DNA of 64,000 bases from Calcarisporiella thermophila CBS 279.70 (taxonomy: Eukaryota > Calcarisporiellomycota), in NCBI RefSeq assembly GCF_041956535.1, contig NW_027192221.1, forward strand, positions 85,271-149,270, read 5' to 3'. Of this stretch, positions 12,678-23,052 are shown piece after piece. The first letter of the stretch is position 1, and every line of letters begins with the position of its first letter. Under the pieces are notes generated by a model, which searched no databases, was not told where the DNA came from, and worked only from the letters and a program-made list of their open reading frames with translations. The position numbers and the translations under genes are program-made.

Positions 12678-12935
12678 ATGTCACGCCTTCTAGTTCTGTC
12701 TTTTCTATTTTTCTCCATCTTCGCCCTTACTTTCTGGCAGGCGGCTGCCGCCCCCGTCCCATTCTCTTCCGGTGAGGGCGAGTCAGTCCTCAGTTTTCCA
12801 ACACGAAAGAGCGAGTCAGCTGTGTTGAGTCGCTTCCAGGGCTTGTCCAATGACGAGGAGAAACGGGTGCGTCGTGAGATTCATCGGATATTTGAGGAGA
12901 GGCGAAATGTCATGGCGAGTGTACTGGCTGAGTAA
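12678..12935 (+). CDS. small secreted protein, unknown
   Basis: 85-residue frame without intron. Residues 1-24 are a textbook signal peptide (hydrophobic LLVLSFLFFSIFALTFW, then AAAA-PVP as a cleavage site). The mature part is about 60 residues, charged and helical-looking (GLSNDEEKRVRREIHRIF), with no cysteines. This is unlike most cysteine-rich effectors or antimicrobial peptides. A long pyrimidine-rich leader precedes it and a poly-C tract follows about 50 bp after the stop. It resembles no family I know. It could be a propeptide-type secreted peptide or a short cell-wall protein. Confidence 0.5.
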   Translation: MSRLLVLSFLFFSIFALTFWQAAAAPVPFSSGEGESVLSFPTRKSESAVLSRFQGLSNDEEKRVRREIHRIFEERRNVMASVLAE

Positions 12936-13413
12936 TCAGAAAGGACACCCGTTGAAGTCTATTGTTTGTCGGGCCTATGTACCTATTCCCCCCCCCCCCT
13001 CCCCCTCATCTTATTGCAATCTCACTCTATAGAAAAGATGATGTGTTTAAATCTGAAAACCCTATGAATAAAACAAGTGGCGATGATACAAATCCATACT
13101 GATCATTCTGGCATCCCTTCCATTCGTTGAGCGAGGGCGAGCCCATGAGCTCAATTCAACCTTCTTCATAGGACCTATCCTAATGTTTGTGGCGGCTATC
13201 TCATGCCTATCGATGTCTGCAACCCATTTGCATTGGGAAGGTGATGCGAAAATCCAATCAGAAGTTACCTTGTTGATTTGGTCGCAGGATGAAAATCTTA
13301 TTTTTCATATCCAAATTTCCCTTTCCTTAGTTTCAAAAAGAGTCCATTCCCAAACTCCCTGCATACAGCGTCATCCCATTCTGTGTGAGAAACCCACTCA
13401 TCTCATGTAAATC
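12936..13413. other. intergenic region with a poly-C tract
   Basis: Contains an uninterrupted C tract near 12989-12999 followed by CT-rich sequence, then the promoter region of the Mso1-like gene. No gene is recognised. Confidence 0.5.
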
Positions 13414-14926
13414 ATGCCCCAGACTATTGACTACCGTGTGTCTAAAGTGGTGGTTCTGTGCAAAGACTGTGGAGAGGATGTGGGTCTTTATCCAGCTCGA
13501 CATCGTTGCCGCAAGGTGGAACGGCCTCCGCTGCCGCCCATCCCCGCCCTTCCTCCACAGTATTTGAGCACGCCTTCGCCCTCGCCCTCTCCTTCTCCTT
13601 CTCTTTCGCCATCACGATCTGACGCCTCTGCAAAGCAATCGGATCCTAAGACGGGGACAAGCATGTGGGAGAGATTACGCAAGAATTGGACTGAGGGTGG
13701 TGAGCATTGCCTTGTTTATAGAGCCATGTTTTGAACCAACAATAAATGAACATTTGTTTTGTCAGCAGATTCTAGCACCGCTCAATCGTCAAAATCTGGA
13801 ACACTTTGGGATAAGCTGCTTTCAGCAACCGAGATATTGAGTCAGCGCAACGATTGGCCGGGTACAGAACAGAATTATTCTTGGTGGTCTTTCTTGTCGC
13901 ATTGTGCTAATCATCCGTAATCCTTTTTGAAATATTTCAGATTCAGACTGTTCTGATCACGAGGGTGAAACCCATGTGTCCCGATGTCTTCGCGAATATT
14001 ATGAATCCAAGGGTAGGATTCCAGAATGGCTTCGGGATGAGAAGTCGAAATCGTTTATCAGGGAATCCGTTTCAAAATCGCCATCCCCCACCCAGAATAA
14101 TCGCACAACAGGCGGTTCGCTCTTTCGAGATATTTATGATAATGCTCCGCAGACCGCTAATGAAAGAGAAAGGGAGCGGAAGCCGCGATTGTGGGAGGAG
14201 GATGCGCCCTCCGAGCGAACACGGACGAGAGAGATAGGAAGAGAGAAACACAGGGAACAGGACGCTGTACCAGAGCGTAAACCAAGACTATGGGAAGAGG
14301 ATGTTCCTCCCGCTTCGCCCTATCGTTCGAGGGACGAGAGAGATCAGGGAAATCGGATGAAACCGGGACAAAATGAACGGTACAGGGAGAGGGAGCGAAT
14401 GGAGAGAATACAACGGGATGAATACGAGAGGAGAGACAGAGGTGAAGGTGATCGGATGGACGGCCGCATGCAGCGCGCAGTTGAGCGGGAAGGTGAGAGA
14501 GGAGATAGTGGGAGAGGGAGAGACCAGCGGCAAGACGCCTACTACCGCCTAACCGGCGAATCGACTCATTCTCTGCACAGCACCGCCTCCACTTCCTCCT
14601 CCACCTCATCCTCCCGAGAACGAAGTAGACACCGAGACTATGATCGTGATCGCACCAGAGTGGACCCACGCTATAGGGTCGACCCGGGACCCCACTACGG
14701 ACATTCGCCTCAACCTCACCCCTCCTATCCCTATCCCCCCTCACAAACCTCATCTTCCTCTAGAAAACAATATGCGCCGCCTCCCCCTCCTACCGGGTAT
14801 CACAGAGGTGATTATCCTCCTGGTCCCATGTCCGAAAGAGAGTCCCCGATGCGAAGTCGAGAACGACGTTCTCCTGACGAATACCCCTCTTACAGACGGC
14901 ATCCACCGGCAACGCGTGGAATTTAA
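13414..14926 (+). CDS. Mso1-like Sec1-binding protein with an N-terminal Cys/His motif
   Basis: Predicted 454-residue protein from exons 13414-13699, 13769-13861 and 13941-14926. The middle resembles the Sec1-binding region of Mso1, an exocytosis factor that binds the SM protein Sec1 at SNARE assembly sites. It reads TLWDKLLSATEIL, then HVSRCLREYYESKGRIPEWL after an acidic linker. Ahead of it lies CKDCGEDVGLYPARHRC, a C-x2-C...H-x-C pattern that may bind zinc, and a Ser/Pro repeat (SPSPSPSPS). The C-terminal 300 residues are disordered and rich in Arg, Glu, Ser and Pro, with two copies of KPRLWEED spaced about 40 residues apart. The second intron-exon boundary is a tandem CAGCAG acceptor that could add one Ala. 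Homology rests on a short region, so the name is given with moderate confidence. Confidence 0.65.
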
Positions 14927-15649
14927 TTTTTTTTTTCCCCGGAGAATTTCTACGGTTGACTTGCCTTATTGTTTTCTTATTTTTTTACTAACTTTACTAA
15001 TATTTTCGATCTTTGCTGAACAAATAAATATTTGGACTTTAAGGGATCTATTTCCTGCCCTCAGCCCGTCTGATATCTGTACAATCGCGATCCGAAAGAT
15101 ATGAGGGTACATAGAACATTCGAACTTAATGACGTAGCTAAGCCCCCCCGCCATGGCAGATTTCTGGATTTGATCGACAAGGAATGTGGATGCAAGTTTA
15201 AGGCCCAAATTTTATGCCGAAGTTTTGACCAATTTTCGGGAACCATCTTTGTTCTTTTAATTTTTAGTTTAGCTTTTGATTGTTCCCTACATTTTTGCTT
15301 CTGGTCTCTTTTCGCGGTAGGCCTCTTTTCTCTCATCTCATTTCATGTAATGTGTTAATTAACCAAGGTAACCATTCTCTTGCCATTGAGCCGTGGAACG
15401 AAGCCATTGCGTGCTAATCTTCATTTCGACATTCTTAGGCATTGAACCTATAGTCCTAGTATTGAAAGCAAAAGGTAATGTAATGTTCACATTTGTTTTT
15501 TCTTATTCACACGCCTAACCCCGCTCCTCCTATCCATGCCGACCAGTTTTCTTCAAAGTGCGAATATCCCCTTAAACCCTTAATATACCACCTCTATATC
15601 TCGTTGCCCACCTTGGTTCATCTTCACTCGCCACGAAGATAACCCAAGA
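14927..15649. other. intergenic region
   Basis: A T-rich run follows the Mso1-like stop. An 85-codon open frame at 15101-15358 has no recognisable domain and is not called. The last 150 bases are probably the promoter and leader of the next gene. Confidence 0.45.
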
Positions 15650-16940
15650 ATGAGCAAAGTGTTCCACATACTCTCTTTAATCTTGTGCTATCTTACACTT
15701 GCGCACGCGGTTGCGCGGCCCAGCCCAGCTCCTGGCGGAGTTGCCACCGCCACCAATTCCCCCTCCCCCACCAAAGATTATGCGCCGGCCGCTGCGGCTG
15801 CCGCCGCAAATCCCCCGGCTAGAACCCAAGATATTACCGACTCTGGCCTCGCAGCCCTCCATGCGAACGCTTCACCTCCCCGGCTTGCCGCAGTCGCAGC
15901 CGTCACCAAAAACGCCCTCCCCATCTTAGCCACCAATTTGAATTTACTCTCTCCCTTGCCTTCGCTACACCCCACACCTACAGTTCCAAACAATACCCAG
16001 GCGAAGCCACCATCGAAGAAGAAGGAGAAGATCAAGAAGACCAAGAGTGGGAAGGAGAAAGGAAAGAACGGAAGAGTCCCTGGGTTTAAGCCAGGGAGAC
16101 TTTTACAGAAGAATGCCGTCTTGTAAGTAGATGTGTTCTTAAGTGGGTGTATGGAGAATGGCCCTCTAAACCTCTAAAACCTTTTTCTTCTCTATTGCTC
16201 CTCCACTCCTCCTCCTTTTTTCCGCCTCTGTTCACTTCCCTAGTACATATTATTGGATGGTGCAGGATCAGAAATCGGGCTTTGGTAATCACGGCTCTCG
16301 CGGTGGAAAGTTGGTACAGCTCGCCAACTGTAGCGGGAAAACTATTGCCAGAGTCACCAAAGAGTTTGCCGACGCGCTCACAGTTGAGGGCAGTGGGATT
16401 CTAGAAAACGGGCTCCTTGTGAACTCGGCAGGATGCGAGTGTGGCCGTGACTTCAACTGTTTCAACCTACTGAACAACAGAAAATTCCCCTACGGTCAGT
16501 CCAGCATGGGGACTCCACTAAGGCCGTTCACCAGTATTGCGGCGAATGACCTCAGGGCAGGAACCAAAATCTACGTGCCTCAAGTCAGGGGATGGAAACT
16601 TCCCGGCTCAGACAGGGTGCATAATGTAAGTTGAGACTATTATTACCGATTGGGCGACCTTGCCTTGACCCCCCTCCCTCCCTCCCTCCCTTTTCTGCAG
16701 GGGTGCCTGCTGGTGGATGACAGAAGTACAAGCTTCAAATCCCATCATATCGACTTCTTTTGCGTAACTGAGGAGAACTACAAACGCCTGGACGAAAAGT
16801 ACCATGTCACTAAGGTGGACATTTACGAAGGAGGTAAACCCAGCCCTCATTATGGATTTGATCCGCCCTAACGAAGCTGAAAACATAACTCTCCTCGTTT
16901 ATTCTACCTAGGAAACTGCAAACTCCTCGACTACACATAA
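15650..16940 (+). CDS. secreted double-psi beta-barrel / 3D-domain protein
   Basis: Predicted 338-residue secreted protein from exons 15650-16122, 16244-16625, 16701-16833 and 16912-16940. Residues 1-20 are a signal peptide ending at AHA. Then follows an Ala/Pro/Ser-rich linker (eight alanines near residue 50) and a lysine-rich patch (KKKEKIKKTKSGKEK). The conserved domain begins at TYYWMVQD and includes GGKLVQLANC, the Cys pair CECGRDFNC, DLRAGTKIYVPQ and the 3D-type core GCLLVDD...HHIDFF, ending IYEGGNCKLLDYT. This is the fold of RlpA/MltA-like wall proteins and of zygomycete secreted 3D proteins; a role at the cell wall is likely. Retention of the last intron would give an alternative tail, GKPSPHYGFDPP, with a stop at 16871. 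The third intron has a CCCT-repeat polypyrimidine tract. Confidence 0.85.
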
Positions 16941-17485
16941 TTTCCTCACGGTTCCGCTCTCCTTCTCCATTTCTTCTCTCTATTTTTTTGGATTTTTTTG
17001 TTTTTAACCTGATCTTTCCACCATCTCCTTTCTCCATATCCTGCTGTATATTTTGACATATAAACTGATGCTATTTTTACTCCTCCCTCCCCCCCCCCCC
17101 CCTTCTTTCTTAAAACTTTTTATATAGGTTTCTAGGATAAAAGAGAAAATAAAATTCAAGCCATGTATGCTATATTGATTTTTACTTTTCTTTAACCACT
17201 TGTTTCTCCCATCTGTTTAAGGATCGATTATTTGTATTTTTTTTTTCCTTGGTTTCCCAATAAATTTCTTCTCTGTACCCGATTACTCCCCTATTTATTC
17301 CATTGCCTATCTATGTACAGCCTGTTTGTAGTGTTGAAACAAACAAATAAGGAAAGAAGAACTAGCAAAAAAGGGAATAGGTGTATCGTTGGATCCGAAA
17401 TAAACACAATGAAATAAGAAATGATCAATATCAACAGTAAGAATATATAACAATGGATAAACAGAAGTTCCCTGTGGCCACCGCC
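16941..17485. other. convergent 3' flanks with a poly-C tract
   Basis: Lies between the 3' ends of the 3D-domain gene (+) and the proline-rich gene (-). Contains a C tract near 17089-17102 and many T runs. No gene is seen. Confidence 0.5.
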
Positions 17486-18535
17486 CTAAGACTTTCCCGG
17501 CGCGATGTCTCGGGGACCGAATAGTCTAAACATCCAATCCGGGTGCATCACTGCAATCACAACGGCGATGACAAGAGCCAACACCATCGAAACCATCGAG
17601 GCGACGCGGTTGCATTTTCGCCAACCCGGATGCTGGGTTTTCCCCGTGTAGATGCTGCCAATCCACCAGAGAGGAGGGCACACGAATCCACCCACGAAGA
17701 GAGCACAGCCCCACGACTCGATCCGCGATTTGAGATACATCTTGAGGGCGATGGCGGGCCGAAAAGAGGACAGAAAGGGTAGTTGCCTAACTGAAGACTG
17801 GGACACGCTACGCGGGAGAAATGGAGAGGAGTACAAGGCCGTGGGAGTGCTGCTCTCTGACCGCAGCTGGTAGATAAGTTGATATGCATCTAAAAATGGG
17901 GAGGGCTCCGAAGTGAGTGGGGGTTGAGCTATGCGCTGTGGGGGCTGAATCAAATGCTCGCGAATTGGAGCCAGATGGCCTAGTTTTGGAGGGAGAGGGG
18001 GTTTAGGGGGCAACTTCGGTACAGGTGAGGAAGGTAGCTCTAGGGAGAGATTCGCATTCGAAAAGGCGCATTTGCTATACCCATAAGGTCGCCCCTTATG
18101 GACCAATTCTCTCCGCTCCTCCCATGGGCGCTGTCTGAGTGGTGGCATTTGAGCTTGTGGTGGGAGAGACACGTAGTATGACCAAAAATCGCCCCAACCA
18201 TCCCGACCGCGAATTGCTTTCTCCTCATCCTGAACCACGCCCTCGGGTACGGCAAACTCCCCGCTATACGAGGATGCTTCCGATTTGGAGGAGAGAGAAG
18301 GCGAAGAGGGAGCGTCGCGAAAGGGTTGGGTGAGTTGGGTATGGACCTGGGTGGACGACAGATGGTGTCCTGATTTGCGATATGGGGAACGTGGATATGG
18401 TAGACGTGGATATGGGTCGCCTTTGGGAGATATCAACAATTGGGGACTCGACTGGATACAATTCACATTATAAAAGTCAAAGGATGGACTGGTGGCATCA
18501 TTGAACATGGGTGGGACCAAGGCTGTCCCGTGCAT
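17486..18535 (-). CDS. proline-rich protein with a C-terminal membrane hairpin, unknown
   Basis: 349-residue intronless frame. The first ~240 residues are disordered and rich in Pro, Ser, Tyr and Arg (PYPRLPYPRSPYRKS; KLPPKPPLPPKLG) and contain a few SH3-type PxxP stretches. Near the C-terminus are two hydrophobic segments: WGCALFVGGFVCPPLWWIGS and VASMVSMVLALVIAVVIAV, joined by a short basic loop. The layout suggests a cytosolic tail anchored by a C-terminal hairpin. Ascomycete Ser/Pro-rich membrane proteins with a PxWWIG segment look similar, but I cannot name a family. Its start lies about 1.7 kb from the divergent RRM gene. Confidence 0.7.
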   Translation of the reverse strand: MHGTALVPPMFNDATSPSFDFYNVNCIQSSPQLLISPKGDPYPRLPYPRSPYRKSGHHLSSTQVHTQLTQPFRDAPSSPSLSSKSEASSYSGEFAVPEGVVQDEEKAIRGRDGWGDFWSYYVSLPPQAQMPPLRQRPWEERRELVHKGRPYGYSKCAFSNANLSLELPSSPVPKLPPKPPLPPKLGHLAPIREHLIQPPQRIAQPPLTSEPSPFLDAYQLIYQLRSESSTPTALYSSPFLPRSVSQSSVRQLPFLSSFRPAIALKMYLKSRIESWGCALFVGGFVCPPLWWIGSIYTGKTQHPGWRKCNRVASMVSMVLALVIAVVIAVMHPDWMFRLFGPRDIAPGKS

Positions 18536-20253
18536 AATTGCTCACAGTTGCTCTTCTGGCTCAGCAATTCAAAAACATAGATCCCACTCTACAATATATT
18601 CTCATAAGCGCAGCTAATGACAAGAATTTTTTCGGGCGGTATAACGACTAAAAAAAAAACACGAAAGAGAGAGAGGAAGAAGAGTAGTGCAATTGGAGCG
18701 AATTTGAATGCGGGTGGATTCAATTGTCGCGAAACGTTATTAAATGATTACAAAGTTTTTTCCAAAAATATCAGATAATAACTTTATGTGAGAAAAAAAA
18801 ATAGGAGAGTGGATATAATTGTAAAGTAAAATAATGAAGGAGGCCTGCAAACAATTAGGACGGGAGAGCTGGAGCGTTCGAGTCAAACGGACCGAGCTTG
18901 CGAGAATTCACAACGGATCCATTTTAACGCGCAAACCAAGTTGCAACTTGCCCATAATTTACCGTATCAAAACGCCAGTGCGGACTGAAGTTTTTGTCAC
19001 CTCCTTACGACCCACATTACTGTCCCAAACCTAAACAGGAAAAGAAAGCGTAATAATATTGCAGATAAATTAGCAAACGATGATGACATAACTATTATTT
19101 TCAGGCGCACAAGCCTTGTGGCTATGGCTCCTCTTAATGTTCTTCAACCTTTCTCATACTCCATACGGGCCATATAGGAGAGAAGGGAAAAATTCATTTG
19201 GGCATTTCGGGGCAGGACGTGAGGATCGAAAATGTAAATTGAGAATACACGAATAAGGTGTCGCCGAGAGCTTGGCGGGGAAGCAATGGCCATATTTCTT
19301 GCCACCATCCAAACACTAGTCAACGGAACGCTATCTAGACCTGCGAACACTCTCAAAATTCAGTCCTTAATCCTCACCTTCATCGCACGATGATTGCCTC
19401 ATATGCCTCTACGTCATAGCCGGAAAATGAAGGAATCAAGGCGGGATATCAGAGCACCTGCCAACAACGCCTCATTGTAGAGCTTAAGGCTTAGTGTAGG
19501 ATGCTGCGTAATGGGCTACTTTTTGAATCAATGATTTCGAGTAGACCTACTTCGCTACTCGTCAACGATCTACAATAGGAGGGGGGATAATGTGGTTGAA
19601 AGAATTCCTCCTGTGAATATCAAATGTCCAGCACGTGATTCAATATGCTTTTTTTTTCCCCGGCTATCTCGACGATTTCACGGCCTCCACTCGGTCTCCC
19701 GTAAGTATCTGTCCGTTGCATTGTAATGCACTTGTTGCCTTAAAAACATTATAGAAACGGGAGCATGCGGAAATAGAGAGAAAAAAGAAGACTTAAGGAG
19801 AAAAAAAGACGAGGGAGGTTCGCGCCCCTCTCCCCTGTATGGGCAGAAAGATAGAAAACTTAATCTACCTTGACTTCCTACGCCCTCTGTCCCCCTTCTA
19901 ACCCCCCACCCCCTCCCAACTCAGCCATTTAAATCTTAAAAAACCCAAATTGTTATACTCTCGGCACCACGGGGAATGGGGTTTAACCTTCCATTGAGGC
20001 CTATGGCATCAATTGACGAGAAGATACGAGAAACAAATACAAGACCCATTCCCCGGATGCGGCCATCCGTGCGTTAAGACACTAGAACGTGACAAAACTT
20101 AAACTTTTTTTCGTACTGGAAAAGTTGGAGATATTCAGAGGAAGTTTATAAAGTGCTCGCTATCTCTCTTCTCCCAACAATAGCAATTTTCATTTCTTCT
20201 ATTCTTCTTTAACCAAAAGAATATATTAAATTCGAATTTCTCTCCAACCATCA
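18536..20253. other. long divergent promoter region
   Basis: About 1.7 kb between two divergent genes. Short frames at 18834-19034 (+) and 19144-19356 (-) show no homology and are not called. A CACGTG E-box occurs near 19633. A TATA-like element precedes the RRM gene (separate entry). Confidence 0.45.
20147..20153 (+). promoter_or_regulatory. TATA-like element of the RRM gene
   Basis: TATAAAG lies about 100 bp before the first ATG of the RRM gene and is followed by a CT-rich leader, the usual layout of a fungal TATA promoter. Support is by position and consensus only. Confidence 0.35.
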
Positions 20254-22362
20254 TTGATGAAAGAGGTTATGGAGTCAGGCAACGTAGAAAAGGCAGAAGA
20301 GGAGGAAGGCGACCTAGTTTTATCTTGCTCACAGTTTAACGGCAAGGCCGATTCCGACCATAACTTCTATGAAGAGAGCAGCATGGATCTAGTAAGCTAT
20401 CCGGCAAAAGTCCTCCCACTCCGTTCGTCAAGTGCCACCTGTTACAACACACTCGCGAAAAGCGCCTATCTGCACCCCCCTAATCACTCTTGCCCTAGTC
20501 TGGTATCTTCGAGAGTCTCCTCAAGGTGTGGAACATCCGACGCTGAATCGGAGGATCACTTAGACGATCCTGAGGAGGAGGATGCGAAATCAAGTGAAAT
20601 GCAAATGGGAGGCGACGCAGCCGTTTTGGGAGCACTGTGGACCAATGTCGATGAGAAAGAGAGAAAGTACGGAGATCCCAAGGCATGTCTGCATGTTGGA
20701 AAGTAAGTGATTACCTAATGGTCTCCGCCCGTGTTAAACTGATTTATCAATCTCACATCAATAGCCTTCCGATTAATATGAAGGAGGAAGAGCTCAGAGA
20801 CCAACTGGGATATCTATTCGAAAAGTATGGGCCTCTCCTCCATGAGATCAAAATATCCTACGATATCAACAGGCTTCCCACTGCATTTGTACAATTTCAG
20901 GTATTTTGATTTAACCGCGTTGTAGATATCCTTGATAAATTGGCCTCACCCTATGTGCTGGTTGACAGCATTTCCGTGATGCACAGGCAGTCATTGAGGC
21001 AAGCAACCTGTCCATTGGCGGACGTCGGCCGCGCATTAGGGAAGCGCATTGTAACCGCTGCTGGATCATTGCGGGAGTTCCAAAGGAGTTCGACGAAGAG
21101 GTTAGTGGAAAAGCTTTAGTTAAGGGGTGAACCGGTCAGAACGATCTCTTGCAAAATTAGGATTTCCGCGAAATGTTCACGTGCTACGACCACATCGAAG
21201 ACATCCGAGTCTTATGCAACTCGCAGACGGGAGAGAGAAAGGGGGCGATAGCGGTCATCTTCGAGCACTATGAAGACGCAAATGCCCACTTGCCTGTAAC
21301 CCCACTCCCGCTTTCTTTATCGTGCTCGCAAGATGAAGTTTAGTAATAGGAAATCCATATGTGATAGGGCCTACGCAGAGATTTCCCCAACTGGAGAATC
21401 AAGAAGGTTTCCCTCGAGGATGCGCTTGAGTTCGGGAAGCCCATATACAGAGATACAGGGGTGTTTGTACGATTCATCACAAATCCTACCGTGGGGATTG
21501 AAGAGGCTCTTCGGAAACAGTGTGAGCTGTTCGGAAATATTGTCAACATAGAAATAGTACGGGGAAGTGGATATGGTATGTTGAGATGTCTCTGCACTTG
21601 TTTGCCTTGGGCTGAATCTAAGTCGCGGACATGCATCATTAGACCGTGGTGCATATGCAATTGTGGTTTATGGAGAAGCAGAAGCAGCCAAAAATGCCCA
21701 AGTTATCATGGTAAATAGGCTCTGAATCCTGCCGAAACAATATCCTGTACCTGACCTGAGCTTCTTTCAAGGATAATACTACTCTGCTTGATACTCATAT
21801 CCGAGTGGATCCTCTCGAAACCAATGAGTTCAGCTATCCTTTCAAGCATAAACGGCTTCCTGACCCTAATCCTCCGAGCACTTCAGATTTCCCACCTACA
21901 AGCACGCCGTCATCTCAGGAATCCAGTTGCCACCAGCGAGTCCAGCAAGGACTAGTGCTAACGGAACAATTCTCCAACCTTGTTATTCCCTTTTTTCATT
22001 TTCTACCGGCACAATTCTCCAATATGAACCTACAACAACATCCTCACTTGCATCTACAACCCCCATCCTACAATAGGTATGCCTTTCCCCGATCAGAATT
22101 CCAGCTCTCGAACACTGCTCCCTGGACATGGGAATCTTTCTCCTGGCTTGTGCCTCAACATCCTTCCAGCCACTTATCGGCTTACGATGCTGTCAGGATG
22201 AACCCAGCGTCTCTTGTTGGCCTCACCGAACATCCATATCCACCAGCACAGCCTCCTATGATGATGCCGGCCTATTGTTCTGCTCTAAATTGGATCAAAT
22301 CTCACAGAAGGAGATTCCATCGGCGCAAGAGCTATAGTAATAACATTCATCTACAGCCCTAG
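20254..22362 (+). CDS. RNA-binding protein with three RRM-like domains
   Basis: Predicted 572-residue protein from seven exons: 20254-20702, 20765-20900, 20969-21100, 21161-21295, 21368-21575, 21643-21710 and 21772-22362. After an acidic N-terminus (~145 residues) come three tandem RRM-type folds. RRM1 starts CLHVGNLPINMKEEELRDQL. RRM2 starts CWIIAGVPKEFDEEDF and has an RNP1-like KGAIAVIF. RRM3 starts TGVFVRFI and has RGAYAIVVY. The RNP1 cores lack the usual aromatic KGFGFV pattern, so RNA contacts may be weak or specialised. The C-terminal ~190 residues are disordered and rich in Pro, Ser, Gln and His. Introns are 60-72 bp and all phases agree. The fold is clear; I cannot assign an orthologue. 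Confidence 0.85.
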
Positions 22363-22836
22363 TATCCATAGGGCCATGTGTTTATATCGATGTAGTCTTC
22401 TTAAAGCCATTTGTTTTTCTCTGGTCTATAATTAGTATTTCACTTACTTCGCACTGGAAATAACATATAGCGGATGTCTCTGTGAAATGGACCCACTTAA
22501 GTCCGTACCCAATCCTAAATTTTTTGTCGAACGTGTATATATGAACTCCCCTTTGCTGTTTGCATTTTTTGCGTTTCACTTTCTCCAAATTAGTATGCGA
22601 TCATTCTCCTTGCCATTTTTAAATAAATAAACAAATGTATATGTATATTGGTAAGTACGTAGGAGCCAAAGCAGATATCATGAGTTGAAGCAGAAGTGGC
22701 TGAAATCAAGGGCGTATACCCGGCTAGAATGAGAAAATGAATAGCAGAATAAAAACTAGCGTTCTAGAATACAAACGGATAGGCTGAATATATCGACAAT
22801 AAAAAAAAAGAAACCAAAGCGTTTTCAGGCGCCTCG
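22363..22836. other. convergent 3' flanks, nothing recognised
   Basis: A/T-rich sequence between the RRM gene and the small minus-strand frame. No repeat or RNA gene is visible. Confidence 0.45.
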
Positions 22837-23052
22837 CTAATCCATTAACCGCATAATATTGAATTTTCCTGCCGCAGTCTCGGCCGTCTCCTTCAAGTCG
22901 TCCTTCGCTGCGGGGGCCCGGACGTTCTCGAGAAGCACGACAGGAATAAAAGAGTTTAACGAGTCGGTGGAGGAGACGGAGGAGGCAGTCGGGGAGCTGG
23001 AAGTGTTGAAGAGAGGATCAGCGGTAATGGCGGGAATATTGATGGGCTTCAT
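22837..23052 (-). CDS. possible 71-residue protein, unknown
   Basis: Short frame starting MKPINIPAITADPLFNTSS and ending FNIMRLMD, rich in Ser, Ala, Thr and acidic residues, without cysteines or a membrane segment. A poly-T stretch follows on its own strand. Local composition looks coding, but no family is recognised and an intron-linked upstream exon cannot be excluded. Treat as tentative. Confidence 0.3.
   Translation of the reverse strand: MKPINIPAITADPLFNTSSSPTASSVSSTDSLNSFIPVVLLENVRAPAAKDDLKETAETAAGKFNIMRLMD

Noticed and set aside
15101-15358. 85-codon frame between the Mso1-like and 3D-domain genes
   Set aside because: No domain, odd composition and no linked exons.
20913-20922. ATATCCTT inside the second intron of the RRM gene, resembling a U12-type donor
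   Set aside because: Using it would put an in-frame stop in the preceding exon; the GT donor at 20901 gives a perfect RRM join.
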